From Stenopsyche tienmushanensis (lineage: Eukaryota > Arthropoda > Insecta > Trichoptera > Stenopsychidae), in NCBI GenBank assembly GCA_008973525.1, contig WACJ01000128.1:916950-980949 (forward strand): a DNA stretch of 64,000 nucleotides. Direction: 5' to 3'. This document shows positions 1-14,500 of the stretch, in pieces. The translations under genes and the position numbers were made by a program. Each line of letters begins with the position of its first letter. The first letter of the stretch is position 1. The notes beneath the pieces were generated by a model. It was not told the DNA's origin and did no database searches. It worked only from the letters and a program-made list of their open reading frames with translations.

Positions 1-1695
1 CATAAGATTCATTTTATCTCATAATTTTTAGCGAAAATCCTCGAAAAAAAATCGTGAAAATAGCCTATTTTTGAGGCGCCTAAAGTGAGAAGACGCCTTA
101 AGAGCCGCTACTCTAAGACATCCAAACGTTCCCACCACTATTTTATACTATTTTTTTTATATATATTTTATAAAAACACACTCTAAATGAAGAAATTTAG
201 TACAGTTACACAATATTTAAAAAATAACACAGTTTTGAACTGTTAATTTCAAATCCGAGACAACTGTTACATGAAAACCGTAGAGGAAAACCCATGAAAT
301 GTCACACGAAATACCGTGAATATCACAAAAGTATTATAATTATAAGTCGGTCGACCTTTACTTTACTTTACGATTCGCCTGCAAACATTAATTAGCTCGT
401 AAAAACATTTTTATGCATGCTATGAAATGTGCCGATAAATACTACATCAGCCTTTTTAGTTCCCTATACTTAATATTTACGTTTTTTAAAAGCATGACTA
501 AAATTTGTATACATATCTAGTGTGCATTACTAACAAAATGCAAGCAAAACACAATGAACCATTACCGTGTCTATATTTTCCATTTGCGAATGATTGCAAA
601 ATGCACTTAAAAGGCCAACATCTATTGCTTTTATCATATCCACCTATGCTAATAGCCATTTCCACAATCCATTGTTGTATTCTCAAGTTCACTGAACTAA
701 ATCACCAAAGACAAGACAATCAATACAAAGAGGCCAGAACGCTCACCAATGTAGGTGTGCCCTCTGCTTGTAACGATCTAACGAGTCAACGATCGCAGTA
801 AATTTTTATTATATCAAAAAATATAAATAAAACGTATAGTATAATTATGTATGTCATCGTGGTGGGCGTAGTTGTTTGGTAAGATTTTTAATGGCACCTT
901 CCAAGTCTCGTACGATCATGGGATTACACGATTCATGCAAAAATTTAGCACGCACAGATCGAAAGTGATTTTTTTAATGTCTTTTGAGGATGCTGTCTTC
1001 TTATGGATGGGCGTAAAATTGATCGCGGTGATATATTAGCTTGTAATAAAGTTAAAATGTAAATATCGACCGGCAGGAAGTACTGATCTTTGCAACAATG
1101 CCGTTATAGCATGAATGGATTTTTTGCCCCAATTGATATATAATGTATGGAAATTACAATATGATTTATTAACTTAATCATTTTCCGTGGGAATTGTTAC
1201 AAAAAAATCTTATTGGATAATGAATGCGTGTTCAATTTGATAATTTGAACATAACATATGCATTGAATTTGTTAAGATAATTTAGATGATATGACGACAG
1301 CGAAAGGAAAATAACGATTCGAATATCCTGCCTTAAATTAAATGCTTAACCTTATTTTCTTTATGATTGATTGACAATTAGTTATTTTAGAATGTTATAA
1401 ACCCTTAAAATGTCGATATTAATATACGACCAGCAATATATTAGGGTGGTCAAAAGTAATCAAAATATTTAAACGTATATTTTTACAGCCGTTTTATATC
1501 GAGACATGGTTCATGAAACACATATTTTTAAGTATCATTAGAAAGCCAAAACTGTGAATTTATTGATTTTGTTTCAAATTATCTTTTGTCGTTATTTATA
1601 AACAATGCCAAGGCTAACAATCAATGAAAATGATTTTCATCATTGTATGCTTTTTTATTCAAATATTTTTTTTACTTTGTGTCGTTTAACGTGGT
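1..1695. other. AT-rich non-coding DNA, nothing recognised
   Basis: No exon, RNA gene or mobile-element end was recognised. The longest open frame (505-801, plus, 98 codons) has no recognisable motif and is the kind of frame expected by chance. Confidence 0.5.
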
Positions 1696-2010
1696 CGGTT
1701 AAAAACGACGACAACAACATTAGAAGTGACAGAGAGAGACGAAGAGAGTATATTACGTACATCGTACGACTATATAGATCGTTAACACAAATTTATCGAC
1801 TTATAATGTTATGTGAATGATATAATGAATCGATTTATGTTTACTTGGAGAAATTACCGAATATTGTGTACTATCGACAGTGTTTATTTATTTATATACA
1901 AGTTTCATACGTGCTGCGACGTTCCTGACAGATAAATGGATTTGTACATATAATAAGTGGTGGACATACAAATTTTTAAAATTAAAATTAGCTCGCTTGA
2001 ACAAGAGTAG
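1696..2010 (-). repeat. Degenerate fragment of TTAA MITE family 1
   Basis: This stretch shares diverged blocks with the copies near 3.1, 22.5, 35.5 and 53.2 kb: the block around ACCGAATATTGTGTACTATC, the block around TGCTGCGACGTTCCTGACAG, and the AGCTCGCTTGAAC end that corresponds to the GTGAGCTAATTT end of better copies. The TTAA terminus itself is not preserved, so the limits are approximate. The family is described at 22,203-22,749. Confidence 0.6.
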
Positions 2011-3035
2011 TGAAGAAGACACGTTTTTGTGGCAAATCATAACATTTTGTATGAAGTGGATATTGTGCAAGAATTCTAAATGAAAAAATAACGACTTCCT
2101 TCGGGTCAAATATCTATTCTTACCCCTAAATAATCTTTGATATTAAAAAAAGATGATAAATCGAGAAAGATAGAAAATACACACAAAATGTCAACAGTTT
2201 AACAGTTGACACATTGACTGTGAATCAATTAGCACCCAGGGCGTTTTGAATGTCTTCATTTGTTAAAAATTAGCATTATACTACTACAATATATGTCAAT
2301 TTCAAGAACAAACTCATCAACATAAATTATTATAGCTTTTCTTTAAGTTATAGGTATGTCGAATCGTGATATTTAAACAACGTCTTATATTTTTTAAGAA
2401 CGAGCTACGAGTCTTCGACCTTGCACTATGAAAACAATCACCAATTAGTTCCACATGAAAAAACCTACTCTGTTATCAAAAGTCATAAACAATTAACATA
2501 ATGATACGAAGATGCGATTGCTATGAAATCAAACGATATCAAATACAGGTTTTTCGCATAAAAAATTCGCGCAGACAAGAGATTATTTCCACTGCCATTT
2601 TTTGCCACACTCTCAAAGGATCATTCAAATACATTTCCTGGTAGTCGATGAAAACATATTCGTTTCGATGATTTTGTCGTTGAATATAACCAAAAATGAC
2701 CATTGTTCTTCATGAAATTGCGTCACGGCAAACGTCTCCGCCTTTGTTTCCTAAATTATGGTAATATGGCAAACATTGTCTATGTATGTTTCAAAGAAAA
2801 AATAATTAAATAACCCATTCCCCTCTTCTTGCACTATTTACAGCAAACAAAAAGCGGTAGAGTTGCCGAATTTGCATGACCGCATATTCATACAATACTT
2901 CAAGCATAAGAACATCACATAAAGCCAGACACATGAATGGATTCTTCGCACATCCAAGCCATGGATCAAATTCTTAATACCAAATGAGAAAAACTTTTAA
3001 ACCACACTAATATATTTAGCTCATACATATTGAAT
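2011..3035. other. Non-coding DNA, nothing recognised
   Basis: AT-rich sequence with no supported gene, repeat end or RNA. Confidence 0.5.
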
Positions 3036-3330
3036 TTAACTCATTCATTGCAAAATATTTTTATGAACATTGAATGTTGTTGTCATCCGTACAAATCCAC
3101 TTATCCGTCAGGACCATCGCAGCGTGTATGAAGATTGTACATAAATAAACAAACACTGTCGATAGCACACAATATTAGGTAATTTCTTCATGTAAACATA
3201 AACGATACACTTTAAATATATTTAAAATCGATTATTAATCTTGATCTGATTTTGGAAGCCAGGTAACTTGCTGTTGAAAATGCACGCTCAGCCTCCACAC
3301 TCGTTGAAGATATCGTCATAATACAAACAA
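3036..3330 (+). repeat. Chimeric fragment: TTAA MITE family 1 joined to hAT-A transposase end
   Basis: Positions about 3,070-3,225 match TTAA MITE family 1 (compare 53,200-53,345: shared TACAAATCCACTTATC, GCAGCGTGTATGAAG and TCTTCATGTAAACATAAAC-type blocks). Positions about 3,238-3,325 match the hAT-A transposase dimerisation region seen at 51,880-51,950; on the minus strand this encodes a VEAERAFS-type motif. The hAT part stops at ATATCGTCATAA. A similar MITE-to-hAT junction recurs near 56,750. Confidence 0.65.
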
Positions 3331-6300
3331 CTTTGTAGGATGAAATAAATAGAAACATCAATCAAAGATATTTGGATACACAAAATCTCAGACAAGCATT
3401 CTTGACGTCATGAATAACATATAGATAATTTTGTAAAAAGTATAGAAACATATTTAAATCGTTTAATTTACCCTAGCTTACATGTATAAGCTATCTATAA
3501 TAGTCCATCGTGTTAGTTTAAATATACTAAGCTATGTAACTGGAAACAACATTTTAAAAGGCACAAATACCTTGAAAACCATATTAAAGTGATAGTCGTT
3601 GATTCATAATGGGCTGTAAAAGCAATTGTAAAAAATAGCTTACCGTACATTCAGGATATGAATACCTTTTTTAAACTCGCTTTGAAAAAAAATGTATCAA
3701 TAAACGGTATAGATACGGTATAGAATTGTTTCATTTTATAATCAATTTAGATGCGCGCGCATTCAAATTTCAAAGGAATTACATCGCGCGTTTCGCCGTA
3801 CTCGTATTTATTTAATTTGTCCACCGATTGCGTAAATTTATTAAATTATATTGTTTCATTGAATACACTTAAATACCATTAGAAAGGTATTTTTCTCCCA
3901 AAATAATGCTTTAGTAACCTTCATGCAGCCGTTTCGGTCACTCTTCCGTTGATAAATCGCCCAATTGTAGATTAACATAATTTTTTATTCGTCGGTGGCC
4001 AAAAAATATATGTATCCGAGATGTTTTTGCCCTGAATAACTTCGATTCGATATTAAATATGCAAAACGTTGCGAAATCCGCGCACGCAAATATGAGCTTT
4101 TGACAGTGAGCTTTTACTCCAGCTCTTAATTTTAGGCTGTTTTTTACTGACATGACTCAAAATTATCTATTTATTTGACAAGGTTGGACTGTACAACTTT
4201 TTGCATCCATAAAACTGTTCACCTTGATATGTAATTGTTTCACAACGTGCAAATGAGTTAGCAACATTTTATCGATCAGTTTGATGACATTTCATACGAA
4301 TCGTGATGTGCTTGATTTTTTCCACATTTTCTTCAGCGAGCAATAAAAATTCAAAGCGGAGTAAATCTATGAAGTGCCCGTTTGGCATATTGAGAAACAA
4401 TGCATGATCGTGCTTATTTAAAATTAGAAATAAGCTCTTTGAACAGATTCTGTTGGTTTATGATGGCATATTTTAATGGGGTAAAACATCGTTAAATGAC
4501 GATTTTAATGCATCTTCAGCGCCCAATTGACCTACAATGATCAGAGATGTCTTTGAAGCTTTATTCGTAATTATTTGGAATTATACTAGGAGTAATTGCA
4601 ATTATAAAATTAAGTGCAGATGCCTACACGTTGCACGTAATAGAGTTTAGCGTTGCATGCACATAATATAATTTTATGCTGCATGCAATGATAGGCTACC
4701 GTCGATACAGCTGAAAGTTCATCCATAATATCTGTAATATTATGCAATTACATTTCATTTATGTGACTGAGAACATGTAAGAACATTAACCTGTCCATAT
4801 TTTCCGCTAGGCCCACGTTCTTACGAAAAAATATGCGGTATTGTGAAAAAATTGAAACAGACAAGAAATTAAATTGCGAAGCACAAGTTAATTGTAGTAC
4901 GGTCAACCAGCTTGTGAACAATTTTTTTTTGTTAGAACAAACATTTCTATTATTTACATAGTAAATAAGGATTTCCACAATGTTTGCTTTATACCCAATG
5001 TGAGAAGTAATGCGTGTATGTCCACAGGATTAAATATTATTTGAAGAAATCAAACGAATTCAAGGCTTTTGATTTATCAATATTCAAATATCATTCCTTA
5101 TCAATAAAACCATGCAAAAAAATGGATAGAATATTGACGATAAATCTAAAAAAAAAAGCATTTTCCTTTATGAAAATAAGCTAGTTTTAGTTAATATTCT
5201 CGATCGATCGTCTCGATCCAAATGTAGCCTCTAAACCAGAAATATAAAATACTGAGACCCTGAGAAATACAGATAATTTCGCTGCTTTTAGATCCTCTAC
5301 TATCTAAAAATGTCTATTCAAGTAATCTTATCCTAATTTTACCATATGAAAGCCAATGAAACCACATAAAAATCATCGTAATCGTAAATATAACAGTATA
5401 AAAGATGAAAAGAATATGCATATGCTAATAAATATGCATACAAGTCAAATGACGAGACAAATGGATGATAGCTGATACACAAAAGGCATAAAATGAATCA
5501 ATCATAGCTGGACAACAAATTCCGGAATATCAAAATCAAATTTGGTATTACAACAGAATATTAGGCAATCGCTTAATTGGCTCGTAGAAATCAATGTACA
5601 ATGTCTTTGGCGTCCACGTTTTACAAAATTAAACAAAACGACCTTCTCGTAATCGAATAATTTATAGCACCATTTAAACCTGAATAGGGCATGGGATCGA
5701 AAGACCAATTGTGAGCCTAATTAATATTGGAGCTTGGGAATTGTAGCAAATACAGATTTGTTCAACAGCAAAACGAGCGAGAATAGCTTGCTTGGGACAG
5801 AATAATAAATTTTCAAATATTGCATATTAATTCCATTATATAATGGAGAAAATATTTACTACCTAGCAGTTTGGCAACACGAAACAAACTGGTTTCAAGA
5901 GTGAATCCATCAATAAATAGGAACAGTGAGTGACCACGAAGACTTCCTCGGGTCGTGTATTTAAGCACATAAATCATTAAAATAATTTAATACAAGTCTT
6001 TTTTGGTGTATAAACGATTGATGATCATCAGGCGCAAAAAATGTAAACGCTATATTTTAAACTTCCACAGCCGAATGCTTGAAATTATCAATCTATTAGA
6101 GAAATAATTGAGGAAACGGCATAAATGTATTGCAGTAAATGAAGAGTTTGAAATGCAAAGAAGCAGATCATAAGGTTTATTTAAAAGATTAAAAACTTAA
6201 GATTGATTAAAGCAATCAAACATTTTGAAATTTGATTAGTTGTGGTCAATTGTATGACTAATATTAATCTTAGAAGGTAAAACCCATTAAACTTTTAATG

Positions 6301-7500
6301 CAATTCAAAGACAAATGTTGGAAATGGATTGACAACTTCATAGTTTCCAAATTATTTCTTCATTTTAACCACGAATTGCTTCACATTTTTCTCGACGATA
6401 AATTCGTATAGAGGAATAGCAATATGAGCTTCATTCATTCAAAGTATTGATTAAGTAGTAATTCATATACAAACGTCATCTGTTACTGCATTTATACATT
6501 TATATCATATTTTAGTGCTAAAACTTATTACGAAATCGCCAAGCAATAGATAAAAGGCCAACAAAGCATTTTTAGAAACTGATCGTTCGCTCTGTTTATT
6601 TAGCATACGTTTTGGTACGATATTTTTATTATCTATTGGTACCAATTGTTGTCCATTTTTACAGAAATTCAATGAATTTGGAGAAATTAAACGCAGTGAA
6701 TCGAATCCGTCACTTTATGTTATGCGAACCGTGATAATAAGCATTGAACTATCGAGACCAATTTACATCAATTGAATGCCATATTGTTTGTTGAGTTTTG
6801 TACATTTTTTTAGCAAGAACACATCATCGTAAAAAATATCATCACGACCTCTCCGAGCAATGAACTGATATTTCTGTATGTAATTAGTTTATTTCGCAAG
6901 CAAATCATTGCTTGACAAAATTTCATGCTGCTCAAATATTGAACGTCGATAAACATATGACAATGGAGGCAATCTTGTCACAACAAATATACGAGAAAAT
7001 GTTATATCACATTTGGATGATCTCGTCTCAAATATACGGTTGAAATGCTTAAATCATCGCCCTTTGCTTTCACTCTTAGGCAAATCGACGATACTTTGGC
7101 TAAAATTAATCCTCTTATAAGTCAATGAGCTTAGAATGCAGTCTTGTAGCTAAAAATATTCCTGTTCAGTGTCATAAGTAGATCACTTTGTATCAATAAT
7201 TTAATATATAATGCATTATTTTAACATATTTCTGCAATAGAAAATCATATAACCTTCAAAAATATTATTATTTTCAATAAATAAATCCAATTAATGAGAA
7301 ACAAACAGTTCAGTTCCAAACATTTATATCAGTTCGGTTATGTGTTTTGTTTCGAAAAAAATATAAGCATTGGAACTAGAAGTATATAATATTATAATGT
7401 AAAAAGCGAAAGCATTTTGATTTGTCGCTTATTGGCTGAAAGTTTGATAGTCGCAGGTAACACTAGGAAACAAATTTAAATCTGGGAGTCCCAGTCTGAG
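3331..7500. other. Non-coding DNA, nothing recognised
   Basis: About 4 kb of AT-rich sequence. All open frames are under 80 codons and show no domain signature. No paired terminal repeats were found. Confidence 0.5.
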
Positions 7501-7502
7501 TA

Positions 7503-8170
7503 CATTTAAACCTTTTTTTGTGCGGTGGGTGCGTTTCGCGGAAAATCGCGCAAAAAGAAATCGTACAAAAAAGCTATGACATACATAGAAAAAATGAAGA
7601 TGCATTCCATGTGTTTTTAAAATCGCATAACTTTGAAACAGCTATTAAAAATATACCCAAAATCGCACAAAAAAAGTTTTTGATATGACTCAAAATCGCT
7701 CTCTTCTTCGGAAGAAATAGTATACCTAGTGTCAATGTCATCATTGTTCTGTGTAGATTTTCTCTTTCCAACAATATAATTCATAGTTAATAAAGATGTC
7801 ACTATAGTCCCTAACTCAAAAAAAAAATCTTGTCAATTTTTGGCGTTATTTTATCATAGTTTAATTTTTTAGTTAATAGTGACATAAATCTGGTAGGAAT
7901 AATAGAGGGTTATATAGAAAAAATTCGTACCCAGGTTGAAATAAATTAATTAATTAAAACTTGAAGTATGATGTCAACCGTGTTAAAAAAAAGTAGTTTC
8001 AAGAAAAACGCGTTAAAAGTTTTCATTCAGGTAGGACCGGCCAAGTTGCCGCCTCACTAAAATAGCTATAACTCTAATGAAATCAAATAATCTTTATGAA
8101 ATCAAAAAAAGAAAAATATGCTTTAATAAAAACCGCATAACTTCGAAATCGCACAAAAAAGGTTTGAGTG
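7503..8170 (+). mobile_element. Tc1/mariner-type MITE, copy 1 (TA-family)
   Basis: The left end (ATTTAAACCTTTTTTTGTGCG) and right end (CGCACAAAAAAGGTTTGAGTG) are inverted repeats of one another and match the better preserved copy at 31,605-32,443. The left flank is TA; the right flank is mutated. The interior carries short repeated blocks such as CGCATAACTTTGAAAC near the left end and CGCATAACTTCGAAATCGCA near the right. No transposase reading frame is visible, so this is a non-autonomous copy. Family assignment rests on TA target sites and TIR layout only. Confidence 0.75.
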
Positions 8171-10209
8171 TTCATATTAAATATATAAGACATTTCTCAT
8201 TTGGTTTGAAAATTTTTTGTGACTTTGAAAGCTCAGAACTAATTATATTTATATCAATTGCATAAAATAATTATTTATTTAGATAAACGAAACATTGCAA
8301 AATATAAAAAAAAGTTATTTCGTGCTATTACAACTACAGATTAAAAAGTTATGATGATTTAAAGGTGAATTTTTTCACAATGTTGAAAAAAAAATTCATT
8401 TCGACAACCCTGAAACTTAAAACATTGGGCTTATGTGTAAAACGTAGCAAATGACCCCCCTTAAACGCCAAAAAAATAATTTGTAGGCCCATGTGCAAAA
8501 TACCCTATACAACTGAACCCTTTATAAAAATGCTTATATAATAAATTCTATATAGTTGGTTATCGAATCTGAAAGCAGCTCTTTTACCATCGAAGATGAT
8601 GGTAAGCATATTTTTGAACCTGATGACGCCGCTCACGAATTCTAAGCAGGTGTGTCAAATAATACAAGATGATGTTTCGTTTATGAACTTGACACTTGTT
8701 TACAATAAAACAAGAATTGAATTCCACGAACAGCAGATTTTTGCACGTCACAGCACATCTTTCAAAGATTCTCAAATAGTTAACGATGCCATAAAATCAG
8801 CCTTGTGGCTTCACTAGATCCTATTCAAATTTTGTACATATGGCGTGTTGAAGCAGACAGTTCGGATCTTCCATTGTGATCCAATTATGGAGGCTTCTCT
8901 CATAAATGGCCGACTGAGAATTGGACATAGTTTATGTTATTCAAACAAATCACAGAAGGTCTGATGTGTGATTTACCATGGATATCATTATCTAAAAGCA
9001 AGACTCATTTTTTTTTAAATGGACATTGTAACACGGAAATCCATCATTGATTTCGTTAGGACACTATTTAAGAGCTGGGCGACCAGTTTTTAGTCATTGG
9101 TCGATTGTATAATTTACATACCTGTGTCAATGGACCAAATTTATCTATAGTTTGTAATCAAAAATGAAAGTAAACAAAAAACGTGTGTTGAGTTTTGTTT
9201 GGGGCCTGTTTTGCGACCTTCGTCCATTGCAGACCTGTCAATTTTTAACAAAATTCTTGCTTTTGTCTCAACATTGCTGCCTTAATCCGGTATCAAAAAA
9301 ATCGTATTATATCATAATTCATAATGAACACTACAAAAAAAGCATTAGCTATATTTCAGTGGTTTCCTATACGACATAAAGCCAATTTGACCACAACCAA
9401 TATATTTTCAATAGCTTATAAATTTGCATTGACAAGCTTCATGATGTAAAATTGATTACACGCTGTCAAAATCAATATCTTTATTATTGCTTGCAATACA
9501 TAGCATATGAAAATCAAATTAAAAACCGATTCAAAATAAAGCATTTATTATATGCAACAAGAATCAAATACGTCCATTAAATATAAGATGTTCAATCACA
9601 ATATAATCACTCCTAAAATTAGGTTATCACTACATTCTTCTATTGCATTCTATGTTAAATGCGTTGATTATAAGTCAAGAAATGGTTAAAAAGCATAAGA
9701 ATGCATCACGAATCGTTAAGCTGACAGCTGTCAAATTTGAATACCGGAAGACACAATAATGCCATTCATTAGTTCACATAAAGTTTCGCCGACGAAATTT
9801 GGAGCAAATTTATTGTTATCAATAATGCGCATGCGCATAATATTCATAATGGATTAAAATTATCAAAAGATGCAAACAATAGACAAAGGACCGAGAATAA
9901 AAGGGGCATATAGTGAGATTATGAAAAAATCATATTAATTTTGCGTTTTTAATGTGCATCTTTGTCGTTTATGTGTCCGTGGGAACGATCGAGAATTGAA
10001 ACCATGCAGACTGTGGAAATAACGCATGAAGAGATTTTGATGCAAGCTCATTTGTATCATCTTATTGTAACAAGGTTTTGCAGGCTTAACCTAATTAAAA
10101 TTAATAATTACAAGATATTTTGTACAGAAGAAGATAACTTATTTTAAAAAATGATTTTAAAAGTGTCAATAAATATTATACTTCTCTTGTCTATAATGAT
10201 TGAATTACG
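8171..10209. other. Non-coding DNA, nothing recognised
   Basis: No supported gene. A short palindrome, ATGCGCATGCGCAT, lies near 9,827-9,840. Positions 8,580-9,160 contain broken open frames whose composition hints at decayed coding sequence, but no family could be named. Confidence 0.45.
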
Positions 10210-10217
10210 AGTCCAAC

Positions 10218-11249
10218 CAGTGGCGTAGCTACCAAGGGGCTAGGCGGGGCAGTGCCCCGGGGCCCTCAAGCTCAGGGGGCCCTCGAATCCTTACCAGAAA
10301 TCTCGATCGAACTGAACTTTTGGAAATCTATCCCATTTTCAAAATAAATTTGACAGGTTGCAACCCCACTTTAATCATGACAACTCAGTTGAGAGAAATT
10401 CATAAGTTATGCCTACGGAATTCCCCTAAATTCTTTCTGTAGGTTGGCAGTGTTGTCAATCACAAAAAAGAGCTTAAAACGCTTTCGCGCGCGGCATCGT
10501 CATTTTAGCTCGTTTCCGTGAATCCGATTGCCGACGACATTCATGAATACGTATTAGTGCTTAAGCCATCGCCAGAACACACAATGAGTCAGTTATTCTC
10601 TCTCGTGTTTGCCTCTTCACTTCACTAATCGTTTTTGGTGATAACATTCCAGTGATAAGACCGAACTTTTATTGCCCTCGAAACATTTATCAACAAGTAA
10701 ATCGATCTACACGTTTTTTTAATGTATTCTTTACACTTTTCAGTGATTTTCAACCATTGTATTTTTTTAATAATAAAACTATTTAAACCATCGCTAATAT
10801 ACACAATGAAAGGTTGATCATTCTGTATTAGAGTAATGGGAGTCGAAAGCACTTGTTTTCAACATATTTATCTTATTTAAGAACAATTTTATAAGTTGGT
10901 TAAAAAAATACAAAAAAAATAAAATTTTCAAAAGAAAAATTCACAAAAAATAGTATAACAAAAAAAAAAAGATTTTCTAGGTTCGTTGTCAAATAACCTT
11001 CTTCTATGTTTTGGATCCATGTTTTGTAAATGGTTTTGTGTCTGGGAGCGCGGTAGGCATAGGACTAATCCGGCGCGAGGTTTATTTGCACTCATGTGCT
11101 GCAGCGACGAAAGCGTTAAGTAGCTTAGCATTTTTAAAGTATTTGTATATTTCATATTTTTATTTGATAAAACCTAATCAGTTTACATAGCAGTGGGGCC
11201 CCATTTTTTAATTTGCCCCAGGGCCCTTAGTTACCTAGCTACGCCACTG
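10218..11249. mobile_element. Non-autonomous hAT element (hAT-C), 1,032 bp
   Basis: The element is bounded by inverted repeats beginning CAGTGGCGTAGCTACC on the left and ending CTAGCTACGCCACTG on the right. It is flanked by an 8-bp target duplication with one mismatch: AGTCCAAC at 10,210-10,217 and AGTCCAGC at 11,250-11,257. An 8-bp TSD with a CAGTGGCG-type terminus is diagnostic of the hAT superfamily. GC-rich subterminal blocks (GGGGCCCT-like) lie at both ends, and the interior is AT-rich. No hAT transposase motif is visible, so it was presumably mobilised in trans. Confidence 0.9.
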
Positions 11250-11314
11250 AGTCCAGCTGTTTAATTGTAGAATCCATCACATCATATATTCTAAATTCCG
11301 GCAAATCATATTTT

Positions 11315-11586
11315 TTAACCTTTTGAGGAGTGAACAAATTTAAAATCAATGAAGTCGTTGATGCTATAATCGCTTTACACCGATTACTTTCTGTCAGCTC
11401 CTATCAGCGTAAGACAATCTTCAATTCGAAGCAATTGTAAATAAGCAGGTCTCCGTCTCTGTCTCCCAAACTGCGCTACGTTCTCTCTCTGTCTTTGTCT
11501 GTCACCGAGTTCAATGTACAAGAGTGCTCTTTCTGAATAGTGGAGGGGGGTCCCAGGCCCTGGGATAGTACTCTTTTAGGGGTTAA
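11315..11586 (+). mobile_element. TTAA MITE family 1, short complete copy (272 bp)
   Basis: The copy runs from TTAACCTTTTGAGGAGTGAA on the left to CTCTTTTAGGGGTTAA on the right, with TTAA at both limits as expected for piggyBac-type insertion. It is collinear with the 547-bp copy at 22,203-22,749 but lacks its middle: the sequence jumps from the CAATTGTAAAT block to the CTCCGTCTCTGTCTCCC block. It has no coding capacity. Confidence 0.8.
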
Positions 11587-14500
11587 ATTTTTAAATTTTA
11601 ATAAAGTTTTTTAATAAATGACTCACATCATGATGATGTTGGATGTTTTAAATAGGGCTTCGAACCAGAACTGAACCAAAAATCTATTACCGGTAAACCC
11701 CTTAATTTTGCCGGAACTGAACCGATTCAAAAATTTGGTTTTTTGATTCGGTACACGAAAAAGAGTTTTGATTGATTTTTGTGTTGATATAATGATGTGA
11801 CCTTCACTATTCTTATGCAAAATTTGTTTATATAATACTATAATCTTTACCCTATGTTCATCCTGTTTAATCAATATTTCAGATAATATTATTATGAAGA
11901 CAAAATCCAGCTTGAAATCTCAGATTTTATTATCTATTTAGCTTATATTTTTCTATATATTTGGTATGTACAAGACTGGGACTCCCAGATTTCAATCGAA
12001 GCCCGAAGGCCACGTATTTTTTATAAATGCCCTGATGTTACGAATAAATAATAATGAATTTACTATAATTCAAAAGGACATCTTTGTTTAGAAAAAAGGG
12101 GTCTTGAACAACCCTCAACCTGTAATATTCTTAATTAAATTAAACACAAAGACTAATACATGGGTATCCAATATCGTGGTTAATAGTCCTTTGCAATGAT
12201 CATGATGCCAGTATATAAGCTTTGACCCAGTTCTACTGGAGCGAAGGAAATAATGGCTATTACATCGACCACCAGTATAACGAGTGTTGAAAAAGATCGA
12301 ACCATCAACGCTAAACTCCATTGTTTCAATCTCTTTCGTCGAATTTACCTCTAGAAAGCAAATGTTCGCATCACAATAAAATTGGTTGCAACTTATTTCG
12401 ATGCACAGATGTTTCGCCAAACTACACAATATGCCAATGAACTGACTCTATAATTATATTATTGAAAATCTATATATTTCGACATAATTGCAGCAAACTG
12501 CAATATGCAACAGCGATCGATTGCTGGTGACAAGTCGACCGAGAACAATATTCAGGACACAATCATGCTAAAACAACTATCAAAAAGGCATCAATCCAAA
12601 GCAATCGATAAATGGAAAATTAAATAAATCTGAAAAATAATTTAATCCACATCCTAATTTTTTGCATTGCGCCTTTCAAGTCGTGTCCATATTCGCAGAT
12701 TCCGGTATATTTGCTCTATTTTTTTGCTACATACCAGCGCAAAAACTTATTTCGTTAAGATCTAGTTTAAAAATGTAAATTCTATCGTATTTAGCATTCG
12801 AATTAATTAGAATAGAATGAACGCCCACAACGTTTTCTGTTTATTTCACATTAAATTCCCGTAACTATGTAATTAAAATTTAATTAGTATCAGATATCTT
12901 ATAACATACGACCATAGATTATTAGGAATGTGTGGGTTTACACGAGTTCCTGGAATAATTAACGAGCAAAAATATCTGACGTATTTTAGCGGAGATGGTC
13001 GATAAAAAGCGTTTTAAGTCGGATTTAAGTCAAATAATTCGACGTTTTCGAATGTTTATTTGGATCCTGTTTTTGTGAGTTTAATGGCTGCCTGTATTTT
13101 GATAGTCCGTCTTGGGATTTCGAGTGTTTATCTTTCATTGCGATGAATTTTATGCTCGTTAATGCTTCGTTATGATTGTAATTTCCGTTGATTTGTAAAC
13201 ATCCGTATATTTCATATTGAACTGTCAGATGACGTTTGATGTTGCCAACTTCAGATTAATTTTCGCCGGAAGCGGAAATGCAATACAAAGTCGAATGAAT
13301 CGAATATTCCGTAGGAACGCTTAATCTATTGCGGGAAAATAATTTAGCGAACAAATTGTGTTTGCATTGTCTCAGCCAACAATGATCGTTTAGCAACATC
13401 ACTCAAAGCGTTCATACAGAAATGTCGCCGAATTGTGGTGACCAACGTTCACTTTCGTTATTTTGTATAATTTTGCGCCAAGAAAATATCGAGTTAAGCA
13501 AGGTCAGTGGTGTGACATAACTTTGTAGTCGACTCTGTTGCATTATATGCATAACGATTGGTAATATTGAACTTTCACTAGGCTGTTTACCGCGTGGACT
13601 AGAACTATTAGATTGGCCCACATATAAAGCGTTATTGGGTTAGCATTTACGTTTGGCATACTACGAACATACGCATTAGCCTGATCGTGACAAGTTTTTT
13701 ATTCGAAAATGTGCGTATTTAAAAGGGGACAAGGGGTTTACGGATTTCCACAATGACGCCTACAGTTGGCACGACTGGACAATTGTACCAACTGTTGACC
13801 AAATTTGTTGGGCACGCGTTAAAAGATAATGACAGCTCAATTGCGAATGGCATGATATAAGACCAGCTCATTAAATTTTAAATCATTTTGTCAATAATTT
13901 TGACCATGACTTTCATTGTTTGGAATAAAATTAGGTCACCGAGCGACCGTAAATTCTGACATTGAACTCAAACACTCTCTTTCTATACGTTATTATTTAT
14001 TTATTATAAGGGTAAATAATTAATTTGCACACATCATTAGCATGATGATAAGATATAACTGCAGTATAAAAACATCTCAAATTTCATTTAAAACACAGTT
14101 TTTAATTAGCCATAATTGATTCAATCCTTAACTAATTTTATATTCATTCCCCTCCACCCCCCCCCCCCCCAAAAAAACTTAACTTAATTCAAAAAAGCAT
14201 ATTAAAATGAAAGGTTATTCAACAAGTTTACCAATTTTAAATTTCACCAAGTCTTCAACTTTTGAGGGGAACGTCTCTGTGACCAAAAATAAAAGCATAC
14301 AGTAATTCGAGACGTTTTGCGCTCCAATAGCAGCAGATCTATCGAAAGACTTTGGACAACGCTTAAATATAATAATTAAATTAGAAAAAATATTGAATAT
14401 CAGGGATTTTGTTATAGGATGAAGAAGGCACAAAACAGACGAAAATTCCAAAGCTCTCGAATAGGACTATGTGAGTCAGCAGATAAACCATTGAATAGAT

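Noticed and set aside
12115..12429. 104-codon minus-strand frame as an exon
   Set aside because: No recognisable domain and no convincing splice sites or neighbours.
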